DNA of 62,577 bases, taken from NCBI GenBank assembly GCA_038043245.1, contig JBBTCH010000006.1:1-62577 (forward strand). Reading direction: 5' to 3'. The position numbers were made by a program, and so were the translations under genes. The notes beneath the pieces are model-generated. The model was given only the letters and a program-made list of their open reading frames with translations, searched no databases and was not told where the DNA came from. The stretch is from JACPFV01 sp038043245 (GTDB lineage Bacteria > Pseudomonadota > Gammaproteobacteria > Nevskiales > Nevskiaceae). Within the stretch, counting starts at the first letter, position 1. Each line of letters begins with the position of its first letter. Below, piece after piece: positions 1-7,834 of the stretch.

Positions 1-87
1 CCCTCGCCTGCGAATTCCCTCACCCGCCTCACAAAAGGGCGCGTATTCTCGTTGCCGAGACGCGGAGCGTCAAGGCGCAAGACTTAT

Positions 88-2565
88 TCAGGTTCCGCGC
101 GGCTTCGCACGCCGCGTCGGCGGCGCGGTCAAGGGATCGTCCGGCCAGGGATGCCGCGGATACTGCCCGCGCAGATCCTTGCGCACATCGGTGTAACCCC
201 GCGCCCAGAACCCGGCGAGGTCCTGCGTCACTGCGGCCGGTTCGCGCGCTGGCGACAACAGATGCAACACCACCGGCGTGCGGCCGTCATTGACCGTCGG
301 TGTTTTCGCGCAGCCGAACATCTCCTGCAATTTCACCTTGAGCGCGGGTGAGCGACCGTCGATGAAATATTCGAGCGCGATCTGCGAGCCGGTCGGCACT
401 GCGAGATGCGTCGGCGCCCATTTTGCGAGTTTGCGCTGGCCGTCGTAATCGAGCATCGCGTTCAAAGCGTCTGCCAGATTCACACGCGCGAGGTGGTCGC
501 GACGGGTGACGCTGTCGAGGAACGGCGCCAGCCAGCCATTGAGCGAGGCCAACAGAGCGGCATCGGAAACATCCGGCCATCCTTCGTCCGGCCGCCACGC
601 GCGCAGCGACAGCACACGCGCCTGCCATTGCCGCACGGTTTCGTTCCACGGCAACGCCTCAATACCGAGCGAACGCACGCCCTCGATCATCGTGGCGCGC
701 AGCGCCTCCGCATCACGCAAGGGTTTTGTCGCCAGAACAATGGCGCCGATCCGGCGCTGTTCTTCGGCGACGATGGATTCGGTTTCCGAGTTCCAGCGCA
801 CGTGTTTGACGGTTTCGATCTGCGCGGCGTGATCGCGTTCGATGTCCGCGAATCGCACGGCGGCGGCCGAGCGAATCTTGCGCGGCGGTTGCGGGTCCCA
901 GTGCGCGATCGCCAGCCACTCCTGGTGCGACAGCGCGTCGCTCTGCATCAGCCGTGCTTCACCGCCGTCGGCACACAGGTACGCCACGTCGCGCGCGGTT
1001 TTCAACTGCTCGGGCCGGCGTCGCGCCAGCCGTTCGGGATAGGCCCAGCCGAGCACACGGCCAACGGCGCCTTCATCCACGCGCTCGTCACGCTCCGGCT
1101 CGTCGAGCAGTCGCAGAAACTGGCGTGCTGCTTCGCGTTGCCGGCGGGCGATATTAGGATCACCACGACCGGAAGCTGCAGCGGCAACTTGGACGGCGAG
1201 ATCGGTTTGCCCGCTGCTGTCACGGCCTTCCAGCACAGCAGCAACCCATGCCGCGGTATATGAAAGATCTGCTGCGCGCGCCTTCAACAACATATGGGCG
1301 ATACGCGGCGCGGCGGGCAATCGCGCCAGTTCGCGGCCGTGTGCAGTAATGCGGCCAGCGGTATCCAGCGCTTCGGTCTCGCGCAGCAGCTCCTGCGCAT
1401 AAGCCCAGGCCGAGGCCGGTGGTTGATCGAGCAGCGCCAGTTTTTCCGGCGCGGTCCCCCACGCCGCCAGTTCCAGCGCGAAACGGGTGAGATCGGACGC
1501 GAGAATCTCCGGCGTGTCGTGCGCCGGCAGATGACCGTGCTGCTCCGCGCTCCACAGACGATAGGCATAGCCGGGGCCGAGCCGGCCTGCGCGACCCGCG
1601 CGCTGGTCTGCGGACGCCCGTGACACGCGCAGGGTCTCCAGCCGATTGGCGCCGCTGGCGGCATCGAAACGTGCCGCACGCACATAGCCGGCATCCACCA
1701 CTGTGGTCACGCCCTCGACGGTGAGACTGGTCTGGGCGATGTTGGTGGCGAGAATGACTTTGCGCCGCCCCTGCGGATCGGGCGCCAGCGCGGCGTCCTG
1801 ATCTGACGAGGACAGATCGCCAAACAGGGCATAGATCGCGGTGTTGCGAACACGCGCCTCCAACCGCCGCTGCGTATCGCGGATCTCGCGTGCACCCGGC
1901 AGAAACACCAGGATGTCGCCCGGCGTCTCCGCGAGTGCGGTCAGCACACCCGCTACGGTGATTTCGTCGAGCTCGGTTTCGCCGCGCGCGGATTTGTAGA
2001 GAATGTCCACCGGGTGCAGCCGGCCATCCGCTTCAATCAAGGGGGCATCGCCGAGCAGTTTCGCCACACGAGCGGTGTCCAGCGTGGCCGACATCACCAG
2101 CACCCGAAGCTCCGGGTTGAGATTGGCGCGCGCGTCCAGCGTCAGCGCCAGCGCGAGATCGGCGTCGAGGCTGCGCTCGTGGAACTCGTCGCAGATGACG
2201 AGTCCGACTCCCGGAAGTTCGGGATCAGCCTGCAAGCGCCGCGCGAGCAGACCTTCAGTGATGACCTCGATGCGCGTGCGCGACGAGACCCTGCGCTCAA
2301 AGCGGATCTGATAGCCGACGGTCTCGCCGGTTTTCTCGCCGAGTAGATACGCCATGCGCGCGGCACTGGTGCGCGCCGCCAGCCGGCGTGGCTCCAGCAT
2401 CAGGATTTTTTTGCCACGCAGCCAGGGCTCGTTGAGCAAGGCCAGCGGCACGGTCGTGGTCTTGCCCGAACCCGGCGGCGCGGCGAGCACGGCGCAGCCG
2501 CGCTGCGCCAGTGCTGCACGCAAGGCGGGCAGCGCCACCAAAGCGGGATAGTCGGGCAGCTTCAT
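88..2565 (-). CDS. hrpB: ATP-dependent helicase HrpB
   Basis: DEAH-box (DExH/RHA type) RNA helicase of about 825 residues, close to the usual 810-840 of bacterial HrpB. Walker A GSGKTT lies at residues 32-37, the DEFH box near 126-129 and the SAT motif near 159-161, followed by the helicase C domain and the long HrpB-specific C-terminus. An open frame continues upstream, but the ATG at 2565 (MKLPDYPALV) fits the family and avoids running through the divergent gene at 2593. The cellular role of HrpB is poorly defined; an RNA-remodelling role is assumed from the fold. The only bases after it in the window (1-87) hold nothing I recognise. Confidence 0.93.
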   Translation of the reverse strand: MKLPDYPALVALPALRAALAQRGCAVLAAPPGSGKTTTVPLALLNEPWLRGKKILMLEPRRLAARTSAARMAYLLGEKTGETVGYQIRFERRVSSRTRIEVITEGLLARRLQADPELPGVGLVICDEFHERSLDADLALALTLDARANLNPELRVLVMSATLDTARVAKLLGDAPLIEADGRLHPVDILYKSARGETELDEITVAGVLTALAETPGDILVFLPGAREIRDTQRRLEARVRNTAIYALFGDLSSSDQDAALAPDPQGRRKVILATNIAQTSLTVEGVTTVVDAGYVRAARFDAASGANRLETLRVSRASADQRAGRAGRLGPGYAYRLWSAEQHGHLPAHDTPEILASDLTRFALELAAWGTAPEKLALLDQPPASAWAYAQELLRETEALDTAGRITAHGRELARLPAAPRIAHMLLKARAADLSYTAAWVAAVLEGRDSSGQTDLAVQVAAAASGRGDPNIARRQREAARQFLRLLDEPERDERVDEGAVGRVLGWAYPERLARRRPEQLKTARDVAYLCADGGEARLMQSDALSHQEWLAIAHWDPQPPRKIRSAAAVRFADIERDHAAQIETVKHVRWNSETESIVAEEQRRIGAIVLATKPLRDAEALRATMIEGVRSLGIEALPWNETVRQWQARVLSLRAWRPDEGWPDVSDAALLASLNGWLAPFLDSVTRRDHLARVNLADALNAMLDYDGQRKLAKWAPTHLAVPTGSQIALEYFIDGRSPALKVKLQEMFGCAKTPTVNDGRTPVVLHLLSPAREPAAVTQDLAGFWARGYTDVRKDLRGQYPRHPWPDDPLTAPPTRRAKPRGT

Positions 2566-2595
2566 GCGCGCATTGTCGGTGACAATACGCGCATG
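2563..2595. promoter_or_regulatory. Near-perfect palindrome containing both divergent start codons
   Basis: Arms 2563-2577 and 2581-2595 are 15-nt inverted repeats with one mismatch around a GGT centre. Each arm ends in the ATG of one divergent gene and contains a GACAAT hexamer six bases from that ATG. It reads as a symmetric bidirectional promoter for leaderless transcripts; the symmetry is seen, the promoter role is inferred. Confidence 0.6.
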
Positions 2596-3546
2596 AGCGA
2601 GATTGAGCTGCACAGAAAATTGCTCGGCGACAGCCTGCGCAACCAGGCGCTGCTGGCTGCCTTGAAGAAAGTCATCCAGCCCGGCAAGAGCACGCTGACC
2701 GACATCGGCGCCGGCACCGGCTTCATCAGCTTCCTCGCACGCCAGCTGGGCGCCAAGCAGTGCACCTTGATCGAATACAGCGACACGCTGGCGCTGGCGC
2801 GCGAACTGGCACGCGTCAACAAGATCAGCGGCCTGCATTTCGTGCAGGCGCATTCGGCCGAGGTGAAAAAGCCGCCGAAAACCGACATCGTGATTTCAGA
2901 AACGCTCGGCAATTTCGCGTTGGAAGAAGGCCTGCTCGAGACGATGGTGGATGCGCGGCGCTTCCTCGCCGCGGGCGGCGTGATGATCCCCTGCGGGCTG
3001 CGCCAGATCGTTGCGCCGGTGTTCGCCGCTCGGCTTCAGGATGAGATCGACGTCTGGCCGCGAGTCGGCTTCGGGCTCAAACTGACGCCGGCGCGCGAAG
3101 CCTCACTCAACAATATGTATGTGAAGTCGGTCGTACCCAGCGACCTCGGCGGCGATGACTCCCATGCCTGCGAGTGGGACCACCTTGCATTCGGCACCGG
3201 CCTCGATTCTGCCCAGACCTCCAGCCTGCGCAGCGCGACTCTGCGCTGGAACAACCAGGAACTTGGCGCCACCGTCCTGCACGGCTTTGCATTGTGGTGG
3301 ATCTGCGAACTGGTGCCGGGGATTTCGATTTCGACTTCCCCATTCGCACCGGCGACACACTGGGAGCAGGTGTATCTGCCTTTGCTCGAACCCTTGCGCC
3401 TGAAACTTGGCGACGAGGTCGAACTGACCTTGACCTCCGACACTCGCCCGAAAACCGGGTTGCGCGTCGCCTGGAAAACACGACTCATGCTCGACGGCCG
3501 CGCGGTCTCGACACAGACTCAGGACATCTCTCGCGGACGGATTTAG
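2593..3546 (+). CDS. PRMT-like SAM-dependent methyltransferase
   Basis: Class I methyltransferase of 317 residues resembling protein arginine methyltransferases. The SAM-binding motif I DIGAGTGF is at residues 37-44, followed by an acidic residue (EYSD, 61-64) at the end of strand beta-2. The segment SETLGNFALEEG (102-113) resembles the double-E loop that grips arginine in PRMTs. The C-terminal half is beta-rich, like the PRMT barrel. The substrate is unknown; it could be a protein arginine or a small molecule. It is divergent from hrpB with start codons 27 bases apart and has no visible Shine-Dalgarno. Confidence 0.75.
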   Translation: MSEIELHRKLLGDSLRNQALLAALKKVIQPGKSTLTDIGAGTGFISFLARQLGAKQCTLIEYSDTLALARELARVNKISGLHFVQAHSAEVKKPPKTDIVISETLGNFALEEGLLETMVDARRFLAAGGVMIPCGLRQIVAPVFAARLQDEIDVWPRVGFGLKLTPAREASLNNMYVKSVVPSDLGGDDSHACEWDHLAFGTGLDSAQTSSLRSATLRWNNQELGATVLHGFALWWICELVPGISISTSPFAPATHWEQVYLPLLEPLRLKLGDEVELTLTSDTRPKTGLRVAWKTRLMLDGRAVSTQTQDISRGRI

Positions 3547-3582
3547 CCGCTCACGTAACAGCGATTTCCCTGCAAAAAAACC

Positions 3583-3588
3583 TAGACT
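3583..3588 (+). promoter_or_regulatory. -10-like TAGACT, leaderless type (tesB)
   Basis: TAGACT sits nine bases before the tesB ATG at 3598 with a GC-rich spacer and no Shine-Dalgarno, so the transcript would have almost no leader. Confidence 0.45.
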
Positions 3589-3597
3589 ACGCGGCCC

Positions 3598-4476
3598 ATG
3601 AACCCGCATCTGAAAGACCTCGTCGAACTGCTCGACCTCGAAAAGCTCGAGGAGAACCTCTATCGCGGGCAATCGAGGCACCTCGACGGCAAAAGCGTGT
3701 TCGGCGGCCAAGTCATCGGTCAGGCGCTGGTGGCGGCGACGCGAACCGTCGAAGGCGCGGCACCGCATTCGCTGCACGCCTATTTTCTGCGCCCGGGCGA
3801 CATGACCCAGGCCATCGTCTACGAAGTGGACCGCGTTCGCGACGGCCGCTCGTTCATCGCACGCCGTGTTCAGGCGATCCAGAACGGCCAGCCGATCCTG
3901 TCGATGATCGCGTCGTTCCAGAAGCCGGAGAACGGCCTTGAGCATCAACTGCAGATGCCGGACGTGCCGGAACCGAACCTCTGCCCGGACATCTACGGAT
4001 TGCGCAAAGCCTGGCTCGACCGGCATCCGGAGATCGATGAGGCCTACCGCACGCGCATGCTGCGCGCGCCGGCGATCGAATTTCGCGCCGTCACTCCAGC
4101 CAATCCGATGGATCTCGCCGCGCGCGAACCGGTCCAGCGCTTCTGGTTCCGCGCTGCGGGGAAATTGCCGGAGAATCCACTGGTGCATCAAGCCGTGCTC
4201 GCCTACGCCTCGGATTTCAACCTGCTGTCCACCGCGCTGCTGCCGCATGCCAAGGGCTGGTTCTCCGGCGAGGTGATCTGCGCCAGCGTCGATCACGCAC
4301 TGTGGTTCCACCGCGCAGTGCGCGCCGACGACTGGCTGCTCTACGATATGGATGCGCCGACTGCGCAATCCGCTCGCGGCTTCTCGCGCGGGCTGATCTA
4401 TGATCGCGCCGGCCGGCTGGTGGCCAGCGTCACCCAGGAATCACTGATGCGCGAAATCGCAAAAACTCAAGAATAG
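3598..4476 (+). CDS. tesB: Acyl-CoA thioesterase II
   Basis: Hydrolyses acyl-CoA to free fatty acid and CoA; a cytoplasmic double-hotdog enzyme. The 292 residues match TesB (about 286). The first hotdog carries FGGQVIGQAL (residues 35-44). In the second, the family's catalytic Asp is represented by YASDFNLL, and the Thr/Gln site by the SVDHALWFHR and ASVTQE segments. It is followed nine bases later by an alpha/beta hydrolase, probably in the same transcript. A role in fatty-acid release fits the lipid-oriented gene content of the window. Confidence 0.92.
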   Translation: MNPHLKDLVELLDLEKLEENLYRGQSRHLDGKSVFGGQVIGQALVAATRTVEGAAPHSLHAYFLRPGDMTQAIVYEVDRVRDGRSFIARRVQAIQNGQPILSMIASFQKPENGLEHQLQMPDVPEPNLCPDIYGLRKAWLDRHPEIDEAYRTRMLRAPAIEFRAVTPANPMDLAAREPVQRFWFRAAGKLPENPLVHQAVLAYASDFNLLSTALLPHAKGWFSGEVICASVDHALWFHRAVRADDWLLYDMDAPTAQSARGFSRGLIYDRAGRLVASVTQESLMREIAKTQE

Positions 4477-4485
4477 AGACTCACA

Positions 4486-5433
4486 ATGAAAACGCTCGCA
4501 AAAATCGTCGGCGCCCTCGTCGCCCTGTTCGTCGTCTATCTGGCGCTGGATCGCGCCCTGCCCGAACCGATGGCACGGGGTCAGATTGCCCTGCAGCGAA
4601 CCGTCTCCGGGCTGGAGCTGAAGTCGGCGGAGATTCCCGGATTCACGATTCCCTACCTCGAAGGCGGCAGCGCCGAAGGCGAGCCGCTGGTGCTGGTGCA
4701 TGGCTTCGCCGCCGACAAGGACAATTTCGATCTCGCCGCGATGTTCCTGACGCGCAAAATGCGTGTCATCGCGCTGGACCTGCCGGGCTTCGGCGACGCC
4801 AGCAAACCGGCGGACGCCGACTACAGCATCGGCAAGCAGGTGGAGCGGCTTGACCAGTTTCTTACCCAACTTGGCATCACCAAGGCGCATTTTGGCGGCA
4901 ACTCGATGGGCGGCTGGATCATCGGCACCTACGCCGCGGCACATCCCGAAAAAGTTTCGAGCCTGTGGCTGGTGGATGCCGCGGGGGTTCACACAGCCAA
5001 GACCTCGCCGCTGCGCCAGACCTACGAGAAAACCGGCGAGATCAAGCTGGTGGCGAAGAACCTCGAGGAATTCGAGGCCATCGCCGCGCTGGCGATGGAG
5101 AAACAACCGCCGCTGCCGTACAGCATCCGGTATGTGCTGGCGCAGCGCGCCGCCGCCGACTACGAGCTGCACAGCCGCATCTTCCGTGAGTTGGCCGCTT
5201 CGCACGAAACCGCCGCACTGGAACAGCGCGTCAAGGGACTGGCGACGCCAACGCTCATCACCTGGGGCGATCAGGACCACCTCACCGACGTTTCTGGGGC
5301 AGAGATCCTGCACGGCGTACTGCCGAACTCCCAGGTCAATATCTTCAACGGCATTGGCCACCTGCCGCAGGTGGAAGTGCCGCATCCAGCGGCGAAGGCC
5401 TACCTCGAGTTCCGATCCGGGCTTGGGGCCTAA
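4486..5433 (+). CDS. Alpha/beta hydrolase with N-terminal membrane anchor
   Basis: 315 residues. A hydrophobic N-terminus (about residues 5-21) is likely a signal anchor, placing the catalytic domain outside the cytoplasm or on the membrane. The oxyanion-hole motif VHGF is at 71-74 and the nucleophile elbow GGNSMGG gives Ser140. The acid probably lies in WGDQDHLTD and the base in GIGHLPQVE near the C-terminus. It resembles lipase/esterase or MhpC-type hydrolases; the substrate cannot be told. It lies just downstream of tesB, and its stop codon overlaps that of the convergent MAPEG gene. Confidence 0.8.
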   Translation: MKTLAKIVGALVALFVVYLALDRALPEPMARGQIALQRTVSGLELKSAEIPGFTIPYLEGGSAEGEPLVLVHGFAADKDNFDLAAMFLTRKMRVIALDLPGFGDASKPADADYSIGKQVERLDQFLTQLGITKAHFGGNSMGGWIIGTYAAAHPEKVSSLWLVDAAGVHTAKTSPLRQTYEKTGEIKLVAKNLEEFEAIAALAMEKQPPLPYSIRYVLAQRAAADYELHSRIFRELAASHETAALEQRVKGLATPTLITWGDQDHLTDVSGAEILHGVLPNSQVNIFNGIGHLPQVEVPHPAAKAYLEFRSGLGA

Positions 5434-5819
5434 ATCGCAGCGAGACCCTTCCAGACGCAGAGGCCACCGGCGCTCACGATCACGATGAAGGTGATCAGCG
5501 TGCCGACGAAACGCCCCAGGAACCACTTCTCGGTGAACGAGAACGCGATGCCGTGAAGTAAACGCGCCGTCAGCAAGGCGCCGCCGAGCGCATGGACGAC
5601 CCACTTCGCCATCCCGGTCTCCTCGACCATGGCAATCAGGATCAGTGCCATCGGCACGTATTCGGCGAAGTTGGCGTGGCCACGGATACGGCGCAGCATC
5701 TCTTCGTTGCCACCATCGCCAAGATTGATCTTGCCGCTGGTGCGCTTCTGGATCACGCGCCAACTCAACACGAAGAACCAGATCGCCAGCAGGCCAGCGT
5801 AGAACATGGTGGTTTGCAT
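5430..5819 (-). CDS. MAPEG family membrane protein
   Basis: 129-residue integral membrane protein with about four hydrophobic helices and the family signature around RIRGHANFAEYVP (a conserved Arg/Asn/Glu region). MAPEG proteins include microsomal glutathione transferases; bacterial members are mostly uncharacterised. A purine-rich GGGAGAA upstream of the ATG at 5819 serves as ribosome site. The gene is convergent with the alpha/beta hydrolase, sharing a 4-base overlap. Confidence 0.8.
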   Translation of the reverse strand: MQTTMFYAGLLAIWFFVLSWRVIQKRTSGKINLGDGGNEEMLRRIRGHANFAEYVPMALILIAMVEETGMAKWVVHALGGALLTARLLHGIAFSFTEKWFLGRFVGTLITFIVIVSAGGLCVWKGLAAI

Positions 5820-5854
5820 TTAATTTTCTCCCGTTTGTTGTGCTTTTCGTTTAT

Positions 5855-5911
5855 GTCATTCCGAGCATCGCGAGGAATCTGGCCAGATCCTTCGCTGACG
5901 CTCAGGATGAC
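5855..5911. repeat. Dispersed palindromic repeat, family A
   Basis: Starts GTCATTCCGAGCATCGCGAG and ends with its imperfect inverse GCTCAGGATGAC. Related copies lie at 19445-19501 and 29324-29379, and a half copy at 22609-22635. It separates the MAPEG gene from the ABC-F promoter. Confidence 0.85.
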
Positions 5912-5928
5912 ACAAAAAATAAAAACAT

Positions 5929-5934
5929 TAGACT
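5929..5934 (+). promoter_or_regulatory. -10-like TAGACT upstream of ABC-F gene
   Basis: TAGACT followed by GCGCGCCCTC and the ATG at 5945. The same string after the hexamer recurs upstream of cysC (57905-57914). Confidence 0.45.
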
Positions 5935-5944
5935 GCGCGCCCTC

Positions 5945-7816
5945 ATGCTGACCTTCGCCAACGTCACCCTGCGCCGCGGACCGCGCAAACTGCTGGAAGA
6001 TCTGAATTTCACGATCTATCCGGGCTGGCGCGCGGGCGTGGTCGGCCGCAACGGCACCGGCAAGTCCACCCTGTTTGCCGCGCTGATGGGTGAATTGCAG
6101 ACCGACATCGGCACGGTGTCGACCCCAAAGAATCTCACCGTCGCCACCGTCGCGCAGGAAACGCCGGATCTGCCGGACCTCGCCATCGAATACACGCTGG
6201 ATGGCGATGTCGAGCTGCGTCAGCTCGAACGCCGACTGGTGGACGCTGAAGCCAAGGAAGATGTGCACGCGATCTCGGACATCCACGAGCGCCTCAACAC
6301 CATCGGTGGCTATGCCGCGCGCTCGCGCGCCGCACGCCTGCTGCACGGCCTCGGATTCTCGTCGGACGCACAGGTGCAGCCGGTCGCCAGTTTTTCCGGC
6401 GGCTGGCGCATGCGCCTGAACCTGGCACGCACGCTGATGTGCCGCTCCGACCTGCTGCTGCTCGACGAGCCGACCAACCATCTCGATCTCGATGCCGTGC
6501 TCTGGCTGCAAAGCTGGCTGGTGGTGTATCCCGGCACCTTGCTGTGCGTCTCGCATGACCGCGAATTCCTCGACGCCATCTGCACCCACACCCTGCATCT
6601 GCATGGTGGCGGCGCCATGCTCTACAGCGGCAACTACTCGCAGTTCGAGCGTCAGCGCGCCGAGCGGCTCACCTTGCAGGCCAGCGCGCACGCCAAGCAG
6701 CAGCGCCAGATCGCGCACCTGCAGAGTTTCATCAACCGCTTCAAGGCGCAGGCGACCAAGGCGACGCAGGCGCAGAGCCGCGTCAAACAGTTAGAACGCA
6801 TGACCCTGGTCGAGGCAGTGCATGCCGATTCGGAGTTTTCGTTTGAATTTCCAGAGCCGCACCGCCTGCCCTCACCGCTGGTGCGCTTCGACGACGCCAG
6901 CGCCGGTTACGGCAGCAAGGTCATCATCCGCGGCCTGAAACTGCTGATCGCGCCCGGTGAGCGCATCGGCCTGCTCGGCCCCAACGGCGCCGGCAAATCC
7001 ACGCTGGTGCGCACGCTCGCCGGCGAACTGCCGGCGCTGGGCGGCGACGCCACACGCTCGCCGCACTTGAACGTCGGCTATTTCGCGCAGCACCAGATGG
7101 AGCAGCTCGACCCCAAGGCTTCGCCCGTGCTGCATTTCAAACGGCTGGACCCGAAGGCCACCGAGGGCGAGCTGCGCAGTTTCCTGGGCGGATTCAACTT
7201 CCGCGGCGACCGCGTGTTCGAGCCGGTCGGTCCGTTCTCTGGCGGCGAAAAGGCGCGGCTCGCATTGGCGTTAGTGGTTTATCAGCGCCCGAATCTTCTA
7301 CTGCTCGACGAGCCGACCAACCATCTCGACCTCGACATGCGCCACGCGCTGGAAACCGCGCTGCTGAGTTACGCCGGCGCCGTGGTGCTGGTCACCCACG
7401 ACCGCCACCTGATCTCCTCGACCTGCGACAGCCTGCTGCTGGTCGCCGACGGCAAATGCGTCGAGTTCGAAGGCGATCTCGATGACTACGCCAAATGGCT
7501 CGGCTCGCGCGACAAAACCACCACCGGCGCAAAGGCAACCAAATCGGGTGATTCCCCAAAAGATCGCCGCAAAGCCGGTGCGGACGAACGCGTGCTCAAG
7601 GACAAAGTGCAGAAGCTCGACAACCAGCTCTCGCATCTGCACGCACAACTGATCAAGCTCGACGAAAAACTCGCCGACCCGGCCCTGTATTCGAGCGGCC
7701 TGTCGGAAGACGCGGCGAAGCTGCAAAAACAGCAGACCGATTTGCGTAAACAGATCGCGTCAGTCGAGAAAGACTGGCTCGCTGCGGCCGACCAGCTTGA
7801 GGCATTGGCTGCATAG
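5945..7816 (+). CDS. ABC-F family ATPase (Uup/YheS type)
   Basis: Soluble protein of 623 residues with two ABC domains and no membrane segments. The first Walker A GRNGTGKST is at residues 35-43, with signature SGGWRMRLNLAR and Walker B LLLLDEPTNHLD. The second domain has GPNGAGKST, SGGEKARLALA and another LLLLDEPTNHLD. A charged inter-domain linker and a C-terminal coiled coil (LDNQLSHLHAQL region) match YheS/Uup. ABC-F proteins act at the ribosome E site. An in-frame ATG 35 codons upstream would translate the palindromic repeat and is rejected; ATG 5945 starts directly on the first ABC domain. Confidence 0.92.
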   Translation: MLTFANVTLRRGPRKLLEDLNFTIYPGWRAGVVGRNGTGKSTLFAALMGELQTDIGTVSTPKNLTVATVAQETPDLPDLAIEYTLDGDVELRQLERRLVDAEAKEDVHAISDIHERLNTIGGYAARSRAARLLHGLGFSSDAQVQPVASFSGGWRMRLNLARTLMCRSDLLLLDEPTNHLDLDAVLWLQSWLVVYPGTLLCVSHDREFLDAICTHTLHLHGGGAMLYSGNYSQFERQRAERLTLQASAHAKQQRQIAHLQSFINRFKAQATKATQAQSRVKQLERMTLVEAVHADSEFSFEFPEPHRLPSPLVRFDDASAGYGSKVIIRGLKLLIAPGERIGLLGPNGAGKSTLVRTLAGELPALGGDATRSPHLNVGYFAQHQMEQLDPKASPVLHFKRLDPKATEGELRSFLGGFNFRGDRVFEPVGPFSGGEKARLALALVVYQRPNLLLLDEPTNHLDLDMRHALETALLSYAGAVVLVTHDRHLISSTCDSLLLVADGKCVEFEGDLDDYAKWLGSRDKTTTGAKATKSGDSPKDRRKAGADERVLKDKVQKLDNQLSHLHAQLIKLDEKLADPALYSSGLSEDAAKLQKQQTDLRKQIASVEKDWLAAADQLEALAA

Positions 7817-7821
7817 CCCGT

Positions 7822-7827
7822 CATACT
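7822..7827 (+). promoter_or_regulatory. -10-like CATACT, leaderless type (deaD)
   Basis: CATACT, then GCGCGCC, then the ATG at 7835; no Shine-Dalgarno. It lies immediately after the ABC-F stop. Confidence 0.45.
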
Positions 7828-7834
7828 GCGCGCC

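Noticed and set aside
4441..5763. Long minus-strand frame antisense to the alpha/beta hydrolase
   Set aside because: Low-complexity Arg/Gly/Val composition typical of the shadow frame in GC-rich DNA; the opposite strand has a clear catalytic triad.
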